Shown: positions 44,801 through 53,355 of the stretch, piece after piece
Numbering within the stretch: the stretch's first letter is position 1
Layout of the letters: every line of letters starts with the position of its first letter
Assembly (NCBI RefSeq): GCF_003387575.1
Contig: NZ_QUAB01000039.1
Coordinates: 1 to 64,000 of the forward strand
Length of the DNA stretch: 64,000 bases
Source: Microbacterium bovistercoris
GTDB taxonomy: Bacteria; Actinomycetota; Actinomycetes; Actinomycetales; Microbacteriaceae
Direction of reading: 5' to 3'
Translations under genes and position numbers: made by a program
Notes under the pieces: model-generated
What the model was told of the DNA's origin: nothing
The model's database searches: none
Seen by the model: only the letters and a program-made list of their open reading frames with translations

Positions 44801-46147
44801 TCAGTCGTCCGCGATCTTGCGGCCGGTCTGCTGGGCGACGAGTTCGGCCGCCTCGTCCAGGACCTTCTGCGGGTCGGCATCCTGTGTGAGCACCTTGGTC
44901 TGCGCGTCGCTGTACGCCTTCAGGGCGCGGGCGTAATCGCTGGTGTAGTTGACGACGGGCGTCTTCTCGGCGAGCTGCGCGATGAAGATGTCGTTCACGC
45001 GCTGACCGCCGTAGAACTCGACGGGCTGCGAGAACTCCTTCGAGGTGATGAAGGGCTTGTAGCCCGGGAACATGCCGCCGGCCTTGTAGACCTCCTGGGC
45101 ACCCTCCGTCGTCGCCATGGCGTACTTCGCGAAGGCGACGGCGGTCGCCTTGTTCTTGCTCGTGGTGGGCACCGACAGGTAGGTGCCGCCGTCGATCGCG
45201 GCGGTGAGCCCGCCCGGCTCGACGGACGGCGGCTTGCGCACGCCCCACTTGCCGGCCATCTCGGGGGCGTCGATCGCCATCTCGCCGGCCATCCAGCCGC
45301 CGCTCGAGAACGCCGAGACGGGCTTCTCGCCCTTCATCTGCGCGACCATGCCCTCCCAGCCGCCCTTGGAGTCCTGCTCGATCAGGCCCATGTCCTTGGC
45401 CTTCTTGATCAGCTCGAGGGAGCGCAGGCCCTCGGCGTTGTTCATCGTGATCTCGCCCTTCTCGTTGAAGTAGAACGAACCCTGAAGATTGGTCAGCAGC
45501 TGCCAGAGCCCGCCGGACGGACCCTTCGTGGCAGACATGTCCATGCGGAAGAGCGGGGCGCCCGTCTCGTCCTGCACGATCTTGGCGGCGTCGAAAAGCT
45601 CGTCCCAGGTCTTGACCTGGTCGATGTCGACTCCCGCCTGCTCGAAGAGATCGGTGCGGTAGAAGAAGCCGGTGGCGTTCACCTCGTAGGGCAGGCCGTA
45701 GACCTGGCCCTTCGCGCCGCTGCCGCTCTTCCACGCGCCGGCGGGGAAGTCGCCCTCGAGCTCCTCGCCGTCGTAGTCGCGGAAGTCGACCAGCTTGCCG
45801 GGGAACTCCTCGACGTAGTTGCCCATGTAGTCGATGCCGATGTTGAGCACGTCGGCGAGACCGGCTCCGCCGGCGGCCATGCCGGTGGTGATCTTGCTCC
45901 AGATCGCCGGGTTGCCCACGTCGAGCACCTCGACCTCGACTCCCGGGTGCAGCTTCTTGAAGCCGGGGATCGCGGCGCGCAGGCCCTTGGCGGGTGCGGT
46001 CCACGACCAGACGGTGATCTTGCCCTCGATCTTCTCGCTGCCGGCGGCTTCGCCGTCGGAGGCAGGAGAGCAGGAGGTGAGGGCGAGCGCTGCGGCAGCC
46101 GCGGCGATCAATGCAGTGGTGCGGCCGAGCCGCGAGGGGAACTTCAT
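44801..46147 (-). CDS. Sugar ABC transporter substrate-binding lipoprotein
   Basis: The 448-residue CUT1 binding protein has a lipoprotein signal (ALIAAAAAALALTSC) and the MalE-like fold (ITVWSWTAPAKGL, GLPYEVNATGFFYRTDLF). Together with the two permeases and the GH36 enzymes it probably takes up an alpha-galactoside such as raffinose or melibiose; the exact sugar is inference. It is the first gene of the operon, with AAAGGACC upstream, and faces the second GH36 gene across a shared control region. Confidence 0.9.
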   Translation of the reverse strand: MKFPSRLGRTTALIAAAAAALALTSCSPASDGEAAGSEKIEGKITVWSWTAPAKGLRAAIPGFKKLHPGVEVEVLDVGNPAIWSKITTGMAAGGAGLADVLNIGIDYMGNYVEEFPGKLVDFRDYDGEELEGDFPAGAWKSGSGAKGQVYGLPYEVNATGFFYRTDLFEQAGVDIDQVKTWDELFDAAKIVQDETGAPLFRMDMSATKGPSGGLWQLLTNLQGSFYFNEKGEITMNNAEGLRSLELIKKAKDMGLIEQDSKGGWEGMVAQMKGEKPVSAFSSGGWMAGEMAIDAPEMAGKWGVRKPPSVEPGGLTAAIDGGTYLSVPTTSKNKATAVAFAKYAMATTEGAQEVYKAGGMFPGYKPFITSKEFSQPVEFYGGQRVNDIFIAQLAEKTPVVNYTSDYARALKAYSDAQTKVLTQDADPQKVLDEAAELVAQQTGRKIADD

Positions 46148-46215
46148 CGTTCAGGGTCCTTTCGGGTGCTGTGTGACATAGCAGCGGGTGGTGAACGTCA
46201 TGCTAACAACAGATT

Positions 46216-46250
46216 CTGCAGATATGCAATGATGATTTGCAAGATTGCAG
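46216..46250. promoter_or_regulatory. Nested dyad operator in the divergent galactoside promoter
   Basis: Outer half-sites CTGCA (46216-46220) and TGCAG (46246-46250) enclose inner half-sites TGCAA (46225-46229) and TTGCA (46237-46241), all centred on one point in the 116-bp intergenic region. The right end is 14 bp before the GH36 ATG. The LacI regulator at 49775 is the obvious candidate to bind it. Neither promoter could be assigned with confidence. Confidence 0.55.
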
Positions 46251-46263
46251 AACGGAAGAATGC

Positions 46264-48387
46264 ATGGACATCGATGTCTTTCACCTGACCTCCGACGGTG
46301 TCAGCGTCGTCATCACCGCGGATGCGGGGGCGATGCCCGCGATCGCCTACTGGGGGCGAGGCCTCGGCGATCTCTCAGCGCAGGCGCTGGACGACATCAC
46401 GGCGGGCACACGCCGTCAGCGCGCCACCAGCGAACCGGACATCCCGCTGCCGATCGGCGTCGTGCCCGAGGCGCGACAGGGTTGGTACGGCCCCACTGGC
46501 CTGGCCGGCCACCGAGCCGGCCGGCATCCGTTCCCCGCCTTCACCCGCACCGCCCTGCGCGAGGAGGGCGGTGTCCTCGTCGCGCACGGCGTCGACGAGA
46601 CCGCCGGGGTCGCGCTGGAGGTGCGCCTCGAACTGCTTCCCAGCGGCCTGCTGCGTACGCGTGCGACCGTCACGAACGACGGCGACGGGCCTTACGCCCT
46701 GGAGGGCATGGACCTCGCCGCGCCGATCCCGGCGCGCGCCACCGAGCTGCTGGACTTCAGCGGCCGTCACAACGGCGAGCGCCGCCCGCAGCGGCACGCC
46801 CTGGTCGACGGCACGCATCTGCGCGAGAACCGCCGCGGCCGCACCGGCCCCGATGCCGTGACACTGCTCGCCGCAGGCATCCCCGGCTTCGGATTCGACA
46901 CCGGCGAGGTGTGGGCCGCGCACCTGGCCTGGTCGGGCGACCAGCGACTGTGGGCGCACCGCACCAACGGCGGGCGCTCCTTCCTCGGCGGCGGCGAGGC
47001 GCTCGAGCCCGGTGAGCTCGACCTCGCGCCCGGTGAGCAGTACACCTCGCCGTGGCTGTACCTCACCTGGGGTGAGGGGCTGGATGCGGCATCCGCCCGC
47101 CTGCACCGGATGCTGCGGGCGCGACCCTCGCACCCGCCGGTCGGCCGCCCGATCACCCTGAACACCTGGGAGGCGGTGTACTTCGACCACTCCCTGCCGC
47201 CGCTGCTGGAGCTGGCCGATCAGGCCGCCGAGGTGGGCATCGAGCGCTTCGTGCTGGACGACGGCTGGTTCCGCGGCCGACGGCACGACCGGGCGGGACT
47301 CGGCGACTGGTACGAGGACGAGGACGTCTGGCCGCACGGGCTCGGCCCGCTGGTCGATCACGTGCGCGAGCGTGGCATGCAGTTCGGCCTGTGGTTCGAA
47401 CCCGAGATGGTCAACCCCGACTCGGACCTCGCCCGGCAGCATCCGGACTGGATCCTCTCGCCCGAGCAGCGGGATGCTCCGCTCGCACGCCAGCAGCAGG
47501 TGCTGAACCTCGCCCATCCCGGCGCCTACGCCTACATCGCCGAGCGGCTCATCGACGTGATCACCCGGTACCGGGTGGACTACGTGAAGTGGGACCACAA
47601 CCGCGATCTCACCGAACCCGTCGACCGCAGCACCGGACGGGCTGGCGTGCACCGGCAGACCGCAGCGGTGTACCGCCTGCTGCGCGAGGTGCGCGAGGCG
47701 TGCCCGTGGCTGGAGATCGAGTCGTGCTCGGCCGGCGGCGGTCGCATCGACCTCGGCATCGCCGAGTACGTCGACCGGTTCTGGACCAGTGACTCGAACG
47801 ACCCGCTGGAGCGGCAGCGCATCCAGCGCGCCACGACCCTGCTGATGCCGCCCGAGCTGCTCGGCTCGCACGTGGGGGCGCTGTTCGCGCACACCACCGG
47901 CCGCGCGGCGAGCATGACCTACCGCGCGGTCACCGCGCTGGTCGCGAGCTTCGGGGTGGAGTGGGACCTGCGCGAGGCCACGCCTGCCGAACGTACCGAG
48001 CTGGCAGGCTGGATCGAGATCGCGAAGCGGCTGCGGCCCCTCACCGAGCGCGGCGAACTGCACCGCCTGGCGACTGAGCCCGCGCTGATCGCGCAGTCGG
48101 TCGTCTCGGCCGACCGTGCGCACGGCCTGGTCACGATCGCCGCGATCGACTCCGTCGCACACATCCCAGGCGGAACGCTGCGGATCGCCGGCATCGATCC
48201 CGACCGCCGCTACCGCGTGCAGCGGCTGACGGTCGAGGGCGCAGACGACCCCACCGCCCGGCGCGGGCAGCCGGCCTGGTGGCTCGAGTCGACCGAGGTC
48301 GCCGGCGTCGTGCTCACGCAGGTGGGGCTGCCGCTGCCCACGCTGCGCCCGCAGGAGGCCGGCGCGATCGAGCTGATCGTCGTATGA
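46264..48387 (+). CDS. Alpha-galactosidase, GH36
   Basis: The 707-residue enzyme has the classical GH36 layout: N-terminal beta-supersandwich, barrel with nucleophile Asp444 (YVKWDHNRD) and acid/base Asp510 (RFWTSDSNDPLERQRIQ), the ESCSAGGGRID motif and a C-terminal beta domain. It would release galactose from raffinose-type oligosaccharides in the cytoplasm. ATG 46264 with GGAAG is chosen over 46237, which lies within the operator. It is translationally coupled to the next gene (ATGA). Confidence 0.92.
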   Translation: MDIDVFHLTSDGVSVVITADAGAMPAIAYWGRGLGDLSAQALDDITAGTRRQRATSEPDIPLPIGVVPEARQGWYGPTGLAGHRAGRHPFPAFTRTALREEGGVLVAHGVDETAGVALEVRLELLPSGLLRTRATVTNDGDGPYALEGMDLAAPIPARATELLDFSGRHNGERRPQRHALVDGTHLRENRRGRTGPDAVTLLAAGIPGFGFDTGEVWAAHLAWSGDQRLWAHRTNGGRSFLGGGEALEPGELDLAPGEQYTSPWLYLTWGEGLDAASARLHRMLRARPSHPPVGRPITLNTWEAVYFDHSLPPLLELADQAAEVGIERFVLDDGWFRGRRHDRAGLGDWYEDEDVWPHGLGPLVDHVRERGMQFGLWFEPEMVNPDSDLARQHPDWILSPEQRDAPLARQQQVLNLAHPGAYAYIAERLIDVITRYRVDYVKWDHNRDLTEPVDRSTGRAGVHRQTAAVYRLLREVREACPWLEIESCSAGGGRIDLGIAEYVDRFWTSDSNDPLERQRIQRATTLLMPPELLGSHVGALFAHTTGRAASMTYRAVTALVASFGVEWDLREATPAERTELAGWIEIAKRLRPLTERGELHRLATEPALIAQSVVSADRAHGLVTIAAIDSVAHIPGGTLRIAGIDPDRRYRVQRLTVEGADDPTARRGQPAWWLESTEVAGVVLTQVGLPLPTLRPQEAGAIELIVV

Positions 48388-49778
48388 CTGCACTCACGCT
48401 GCACAGCGACAGCCGTGAGCTCGAGAGGATCTTCGCCTGGGCTGTTGCCGAGGCGCGCTCGCACGTCGTGCCGGGCGGACGCCTGGAGCGGAGGGACGTC
48501 TCGGAGCGCTCGCCGCGGGGGAGCTGGCCGGTGCTGTACCGCGACGCCTACTGGGCCGGCTACCGGCATCGCTCCGGCTTCTACCTGCGCGACTTCGCGC
48601 ACCAGGCCGTCGGTGCGCACATGCTGGGTTGGGCGCAGCGCAACGCGTCGATGCTCGCCGCCTTCGTGCGATCGGCGGACGAGCGGCACGGCGGCTGGCC
48701 GTGGTGGGCGATCAACTTCGACCTGCGCACACCGCTGGCGATCGACTACCGGTCGGCTGACCGGTTCGTGCGCGAGCTTCCCGCCGCGTTCGAGCTGGCC
48801 GAGACCGTGCAGGTTCTGCACCGTTGGACCGGCGACCCCGCACTGCGCGAGCATGCGGATGCCGCCCGGCGACTCGTCGAGGACTTCGCGGACGCGCACG
48901 ACGTCGCGCCCCGCAACGGCGTGGCCGAGGCATCCGGCCCCGGAATCTTCGACGGCACGGCGAGTTACAACGAGCTGCCCGGCGTGGTGCTGCACGAGGC
49001 GGGCGACGGCTTCGCGGCGCAGTACGCCGCAACCCTGCATGCGGCCGCGCTGCTGGCAGGCACGGATGCCGCGCCGCGGCTGGCCGCGCGAGCGGCGCGG
49101 ATGCTGCAGCACTACGCCTCCGTGTGGAGTCGCGGGCCCTCGGGAGAGGTCGTGTGCGGGTGGACGACCGCCGGTGAACCGGTCACCGAGTGGTCGCGCG
49201 AATCCACCTGGTTCCCGTTGCTGAAGGGCCTGCTGGTCGGTGATCGGGCAGCAGGCGAACTGGATCGGGTGGATGCGCTCTGCCGCGATGCGGCATCCGC
49301 TCCGCGCAACGTCGAGGCGCTCACCTATCTGCCCGACCTGTTCTTCCGGCACGGCCGGCCCGACACTGCGTGGCGCTGGATGCAGCACATCCACGCTCTG
49401 CGCGACGAGCCGCACGAGGTGCCGGAGCAGGGCGCGAACGGCTCGTACCCGGAGGTGTCGTTCACGCTGCTCAGCCAGATCGCGCTCGGCATGCTCGGCA
49501 TCGAACCGGATGCTGCGGGCGGCCGGCTCACCGTGCGGCCGGGACTGCCCGCTGACATTGGCACCGTCGAGCTGCGCGGCCTGCCGTTCGGCCGCGGGGC
49601 CGTCTCGGTGCGCGTCACGAAGTCGGAGGTGCATGTCTGGAACGGAACCGGCAAGGCACTGCGCGTCGCCGCGTGCGAGGCATCCGGGTTCCGCGATCCG
49701 CACCTGGCCGAGGAAGCCGATGAAGGCGTCGTCGTCGTCGCAGGGGACGGTGCGGTGCTGCGCCGCGGCAGACGCTAG
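48384..49778 (+). CDS. Six-hairpin glycosidase-like protein
   Basis: The 464-residue protein looks like an (alpha/alpha)6-barrel glycosidase: RDAYWAGYRHRSGFYLRDFA, WWAINFDLRTP, GSYPEVSFTLLSQIALGMLG and a short C-terminal beta domain. I do not recognise a specific GH family; the charged RDAYWAGY and STWFPLLKG stretches suggest an active site. It overlaps the GH36 stop by 4 bp, so it probably acts on the same oligosaccharide or on a decorated form. Its stop overlaps the convergent lacI-type gene by 4 bp. Confidence 0.7.
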   Translation: MTALTLHSDSRELERIFAWAVAEARSHVVPGGRLERRDVSERSPRGSWPVLYRDAYWAGYRHRSGFYLRDFAHQAVGAHMLGWAQRNASMLAAFVRSADERHGGWPWWAINFDLRTPLAIDYRSADRFVRELPAAFELAETVQVLHRWTGDPALREHADAARRLVEDFADAHDVAPRNGVAEASGPGIFDGTASYNELPGVVLHEAGDGFAAQYAATLHAAALLAGTDAAPRLAARAARMLQHYASVWSRGPSGEVVCGWTTAGEPVTEWSRESTWFPLLKGLLVGDRAAGELDRVDALCRDAASAPRNVEALTYLPDLFFRHGRPDTAWRWMQHIHALRDEPHEVPEQGANGSYPEVSFTLLSQIALGMLGIEPDAAGGRLTVRPGLPADIGTVELRGLPFGRGAVSVRVTKSEVHVWNGTGKALRVAACEASGFRDPHLAEEADEGVVVVAGDGAVLRRGRR

Positions 49779-50827
49779 GACGACGACACGGGCACCGGTC
49801 CGGTGGACTTGCGCAGGCGCAGCTCCGGCTCGAGCAGCACCTCCTCGGTGCGCAGCGGGCGGTGCTGGATCATCGTGACCATCGCGCGGGTGCAGACCTC
49901 GCCGATCGACTCGACCGGCTGCCGCACGCTGGTCAGCGGCGGATCCGTGAAGTCGAGCAGGTACGAGTCGTCGTAGCCGATGACCGAGACGTCCTGCGGC
50001 ACGTTCAGCCCCCGTCGCGCGATCGCGCGGTAGGCGCCGAGCGCCATGTCATCGCTCGCGGCGATGATCGCCGTCGCGCCCAGCTCGAGCAGCTCGTCGG
50101 CGGCGGTGCGGCCGCCTTCGATCGTGTATCGGCCCCTGGCGATGAGCTCCTCGGCGTCGTCGATGCCGCGGGACTCCATCGCGGTCAGGAATCCCTCGGC
50201 CCTCCGGTCCGCCGGAATGTTGCCGACGGGGCCCGCGGCCAGACCGATCCGGCGGTGTCCGAGATCGTGCAGATGCGCGACGGAGAGCTCGGCGGCCTGC
50301 CAGTCATCCGTCGACACGACCGGGGCATCCGCGTCGGCGAAGCCGCCGTTGACGGTGAGGAACGGCACACCGCGAGACTCGAGAAGCTGATGCGCGCCCG
50401 AATCCGAATTCCGGAGCGTGTTGCTGGACGAGACGAAGATCGCACCGGCGATGCCCTTGTCGATCATCAGCTCGACATAGTCCTGCTCGTACACCGTGCC
50501 AGGGAACACCGGGCACACCAGGGCGCGCAGCCCGTGCGGGCTGAGCTGTTTCTCGATCTCGTCGCACAGCTCGGCGAAGATCAACCCCCCGAGACTCGGC
50601 ACCAGGATCAGCACGATCTCGCCCTTGTTGGTGCGCTCGTAGCCGACCGAGCGCAGCGCGGCCTCGACCTGATCGCGGGTCTTCTGCGCGACCCCGTATT
50701 TGCGGTTGAGTACGCGGCTCACCGTCGCCTCGCTGACGCCGGCGACGGCGGCGATCTCGGACAGCTTCATGGAGCCGGCCGGAGAGCGCGTCTTGCGCGT
50801 GCCGTTCTCGGTCGTCTCGCCCGCCAT
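49775..50827 (-). CDS. LacI family transcriptional regulator
   Basis: The 350-residue protein has the LacI HTH (MKLSEIAAVAGVSEATVSRV) after a 19-residue basic N-terminal extension, the hinge helix, and a periplasmic-binding-protein-like effector domain (ASDDMALGAYRAIARRGLNV). It probably represses the galactoside genes. The start ATG 50827 has no clear Shine-Dalgarno; the internal ATG at the HTH is an alternative. It lies 8 bp downstream of the aminotransferase gene, so it may also be transcribed with it. Confidence 0.88.
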   Translation of the reverse strand: MAGETTENGTRKTRSPAGSMKLSEIAAVAGVSEATVSRVLNRKYGVAQKTRDQVEAALRSVGYERTNKGEIVLILVPSLGGLIFAELCDEIEKQLSPHGLRALVCPVFPGTVYEQDYVELMIDKGIAGAIFVSSSNTLRNSDSGAHQLLESRGVPFLTVNGGFADADAPVVSTDDWQAAELSVAHLHDLGHRRIGLAAGPVGNIPADRRAEGFLTAMESRGIDDAEELIARGRYTIEGGRTAADELLELGATAIIAASDDMALGAYRAIARRGLNVPQDVSVIGYDDSYLLDFTDPPLTSVRQPVESIGEVCTRAMVTMIQHRPLRTEEVLLEPELRLRKSTGPVPVSSS

Positions 50828-50835
50828 GGCCGAGG

Positions 50836-52038
50836 TCAGGACGCGAACAGCCGCTGCAGGCGCTGCACACCCTCGAGCAGGGCGTCGTCGCCGAGCGCGT
50901 ACGACATGCGGATGTAGCCGGACGGGCCGAAGGCCTCACCGGGCACGACGGCGACCTCGGCCTGGTCGAGGATCAGATCGGCGAGCTCGAGCGAGGTGGT
51001 CGGCGTGACGCCGCCCCATGTGCGCCCGAGCAGACCCTGCACATCGGGGTAGACGTAGAACGCGCCGGTGGGGTTCGGCACCACGAGGCCGTCGATCTTC
51101 GACAGCTCCGAGACGATCAGGCGGCGACGGCGGTCGAACGCCTCGCGCATCTGCTCGGCCTCGGTCTGCGGACCGTTCAGTGCGGCGATCGCCGCCTTCT
51201 GGGCGACGTTGTTCACGTTGCTGGTCAGGTGCGACTGCAGGTTGCCCGCGATCTTGATCGCGTCGGCCGGGCCGACCATCCAGCCCACGCGCCAGCCGGT
51301 CATCGCGTAGGTCTTGGCCACGCCGTTGACGAGGATGGTCTGGCCGGCGACCTCGGGGAGAGCCTGCACGACCGAGGTGGCCTTCACGCCGTCGTAGGTG
51401 AGGTTCTGGTAGATCTCGTCGGAGATGATCCAGATGCCGTGCTCGAGGGCCCATTCGGCGATCGCCCTGGTCTCGTCGGCGGAGTACACCGAACCGGTCG
51501 GGTTCGACGGCGAGACGAACACGAGCACCGTCGTGCGCGGGGTGCGGGCGGCCTCGAGCTGCTCGACGGTGACCTTGTACTCCTGATCGGCGCCGGCGAA
51601 CACCTCGACCGGCACACCGTCGGCGAGACGGATCGCCTCGGGGTAGGTGGTCCAGTACGGCGCGGGCAGCAGCACCTCGTCGCCCGGGTTCACCACGGTC
51701 TGGAACGCCTGGTAGACGGACTGCTTGCCGCCGTTGGTGACGATGATCTGGCTGGGCGAGACCTCGAGACCCGAGTCGCGCAGCGTCTTCGCCGCGATCG
51801 CCTCGCGCAGCGCGGGAAGGCCGGGGGCGGGGGTGTACCGGTAGTTCGCCGGGTCGGCCAGGGCCTCGGCCGCGGCATCCACGATTAACTGCGGCGTCGC
51901 GAAGTCGGGCTCGCCGGCGGCGTAGGAGATGACGGGCTTGCCCTCGGCCTTCAGGGCCTTGGCCTTGGCGTCCACCTTCAGCGTGGCGGACTCGGCGATG
52001 GCGGACAGTTTGCGGGAGAGAGGCGCGCGTTCGGTCAC
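50836..52038 (-). CDS. Class I aminotransferase, aspartate aminotransferase-like
   Basis: The 400-residue PLP enzyme is of the fold I, aspartate aminotransferase Ib type: substrate-binding [10 protein letters not shown], the NPTGSVYS motif, and Schiff-base Lys in [16 protein letters not shown]. It would interconvert aspartate/2-oxoglutarate or related amino acids. The GTG at 52038 lies 7 nt after a minus-strand TACGAT (52051-52046), so it is probably leaderless; a longer frame to 52092 is not supported by the family. Confidence 0.9.
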   Translation of the reverse strand: MTERAPLSRKLSAIAESATLKVDAKAKALKAEGKPVISYAAGEPDFATPQLIVDAAAEALADPANYRYTPAPGLPALREAIAAKTLRDSGLEVSPSQIIVTNGGKQSVYQAFQTVVNPGDEVLLPAPYWTTYPEAIRLADGVPVEVFAGADQEYKVTVEQLEAARTPRTTVLVFVSPSNPTGSVYSADETRAIAEWALEHGIWIISDEIYQNLTYDGVKATSVVQALPEVAGQTILVNGVAKTYAMTGWRVGWMVGPADAIKIAGNLQSHLTSNVNNVAQKAAIAALNGPQTEAEQMREAFDRRRRLIVSELSKIDGLVVPNPTGAFYVYPDVQGLLGRTWGGVTPTTSLELADLILDQAEVAVVPGEAFGPSGYIRMSYALGDDALLEGVQRLQRLFAS

Positions 52039-52078
52039 GATCACGATCGTACTCGGGTGGGCGAGCCGCTGCGCAGGC

Positions 52079-52118
52079 GAGGGGCGCGTCAAGAACCGAC
52101 GTTCTTGACGCGCCCCTC
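52079..52118 (-). terminator. 18-bp hairpin after alanine dehydrogenase
   Basis: Arms 52079-52096 and 52101-52118 are perfectly complementary with a 4-nt loop, directly downstream of ald on the minus strand and upstream of the aminotransferase start. Confidence 0.8.
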
Positions 52119-52124
52119 AAACGA

Positions 52125-53216
52125 TCAGGCGGCGAGCCCGTGCGCCTCGGCGACGGCCGGCAGCGTGATGCGACCGCCGTGCACGTTCAAGCCCTTGGCC
52201 AGTGCTGCGTCTTCCGCCGCCGCCCGGACCCAGCCCTTGCTGGCGATCGCCGAGACGTACGGGAGGGTCGCGTTGGTCAGCGCCCGGGTGGCGGTCTCGG
52301 GCACGGCGCCGGGCATGTTCGCGACGCAGTAGTAGATCGAGTCGTGCACCGCGAACGTCGGGTCGTCGTGCGTCGTGGGGCGCGAGCCCTCGAAGCATCC
52401 GCCCTGGTCGATCGCGATGTCGACCAGCACGGACCCGGGCTTCATCGCGGCGACCATGTCGTCGGTGACGAGCTTCGGGGCGGCTGCGCCGGGGATGAGC
52501 ACCGATCCGATCACGAGGTCGGCCGTGGCGAGCTCCTCCGCGATGTCGTAGCGGCTGGAGGCGCGCGTCTCGAGTGCGCCGCCGTAGCGGTGCTCGAGCT
52601 CGCGAAGCCGGGGCAGCGAGATGTCGAACACGGTGACCTTCGAACCCAGTCCGAGCGCGTTCGCCGCCGCATGCTCGCCGGCGACGCCGCCGCCGATGAC
52701 GACGGTCTTCGCCCGCGGGGTGCCCGGGATGCCGCCCAGCAGCGTGCCGCGGCCGCCGTTGGAGCGCATCAGCGAGTACGAGCCGACAGTGACCGACAGG
52801 CGCCCGGCGATCTCGCTCATCGGCACCAGCAGAGGCAGGCTGCGGTCGGGCAGCTGCACGGTCTCGTAGGCGACGGCGGTGGTGCCGGCGTCGACCAGAG
52901 CCTCGGTGAGCGGGCGGTCGGCGGCCAGGTGCAGATAGGTGAACAGCGTGAGATCGGGGCGCAGGAAGCCGTACTCCTGCGCGATGGGCTCCTTCACCTT
53001 GAGCAGCAGGTCGGCCTCGCCCCAGGCGTCGTCCGCGGAGGCGACGATCTCGGCGCCGGCGGCGCGGTAGGCATCGTCGTCGATGCGCGAGCCGTTGCCG
53101 GCTCCGGACTGCACGAACACGCGGTGGCCTTCGCGCACCAGCCGGTCGGCGCCGGCGGGTGTGAGGGCGACGCGATTCTCGTTGTTCTTGACCTCGGTCG
53201 GGACGCCGATCTTCAT
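52125..53216 (-). CDS. ald: Alanine dehydrogenase
   Basis: The 363-residue NAD enzyme converts L-alanine to pyruvate and ammonia. Start MKIGVPTEVKNNENRVALTP, catalytic Lys in LLLKVKEP, His in TYLHLAADRPL, and the nucleotide motif VIGGGVAGEHAA are present. ATG 53216 with AGGAG is chosen over the longer frame to 53306. The upstream region carries repeated TCGCAGAA boxes. Confidence 0.93.
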   Translation of the reverse strand: MKIGVPTEVKNNENRVALTPAGADRLVREGHRVFVQSGAGNGSRIDDDAYRAAGAEIVASADDAWGEADLLLKVKEPIAQEYGFLRPDLTLFTYLHLAADRPLTEALVDAGTTAVAYETVQLPDRSLPLLVPMSEIAGRLSVTVGSYSLMRSNGGRGTLLGGIPGTPRAKTVVIGGGVAGEHAAANALGLGSKVTVFDISLPRLRELEHRYGGALETRASSRYDIAEELATADLVIGSVLIPGAAAPKLVTDDMVAAMKPGSVLVDIAIDQGGCFEGSRPTTHDDPTFAVHDSIYYCVANMPGAVPETATRALTNATLPYVSAIASKGWVRAAAEDAALAKGLNVHGGRITLPAVAEAHGLAA

Positions 53217-53258
53217 CGATTCTCCTGGGGTGGCGGGATAGCAGAGCGTAGAGAAGAA

Positions 53259-53297
53259 TCGCAGAAACATCGGGGTCACGGATGAGATTTCGCAGAA
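53259..53297. promoter_or_regulatory. Repeated TCGCAGAA boxes upstream of ald
   Basis: TCGCAGAA occurs at 53259-53266 and 53290-53297, 31 bp apart (about three turns). The second lies in the near-palindrome GATTTCGCAGAATC (53286-53299). Lrp/AsnC-type regulators of ald (AldR in mycobacteria) bind repeated sites of this kind; no such gene is in the window. Confidence 0.4.
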
Positions 53298-53355
53298 TCT
53301 TCGCATGATGCCCGGATCAGGAAAGATCCAGCGCCGAAAGTGGCACCTGAGGCGG

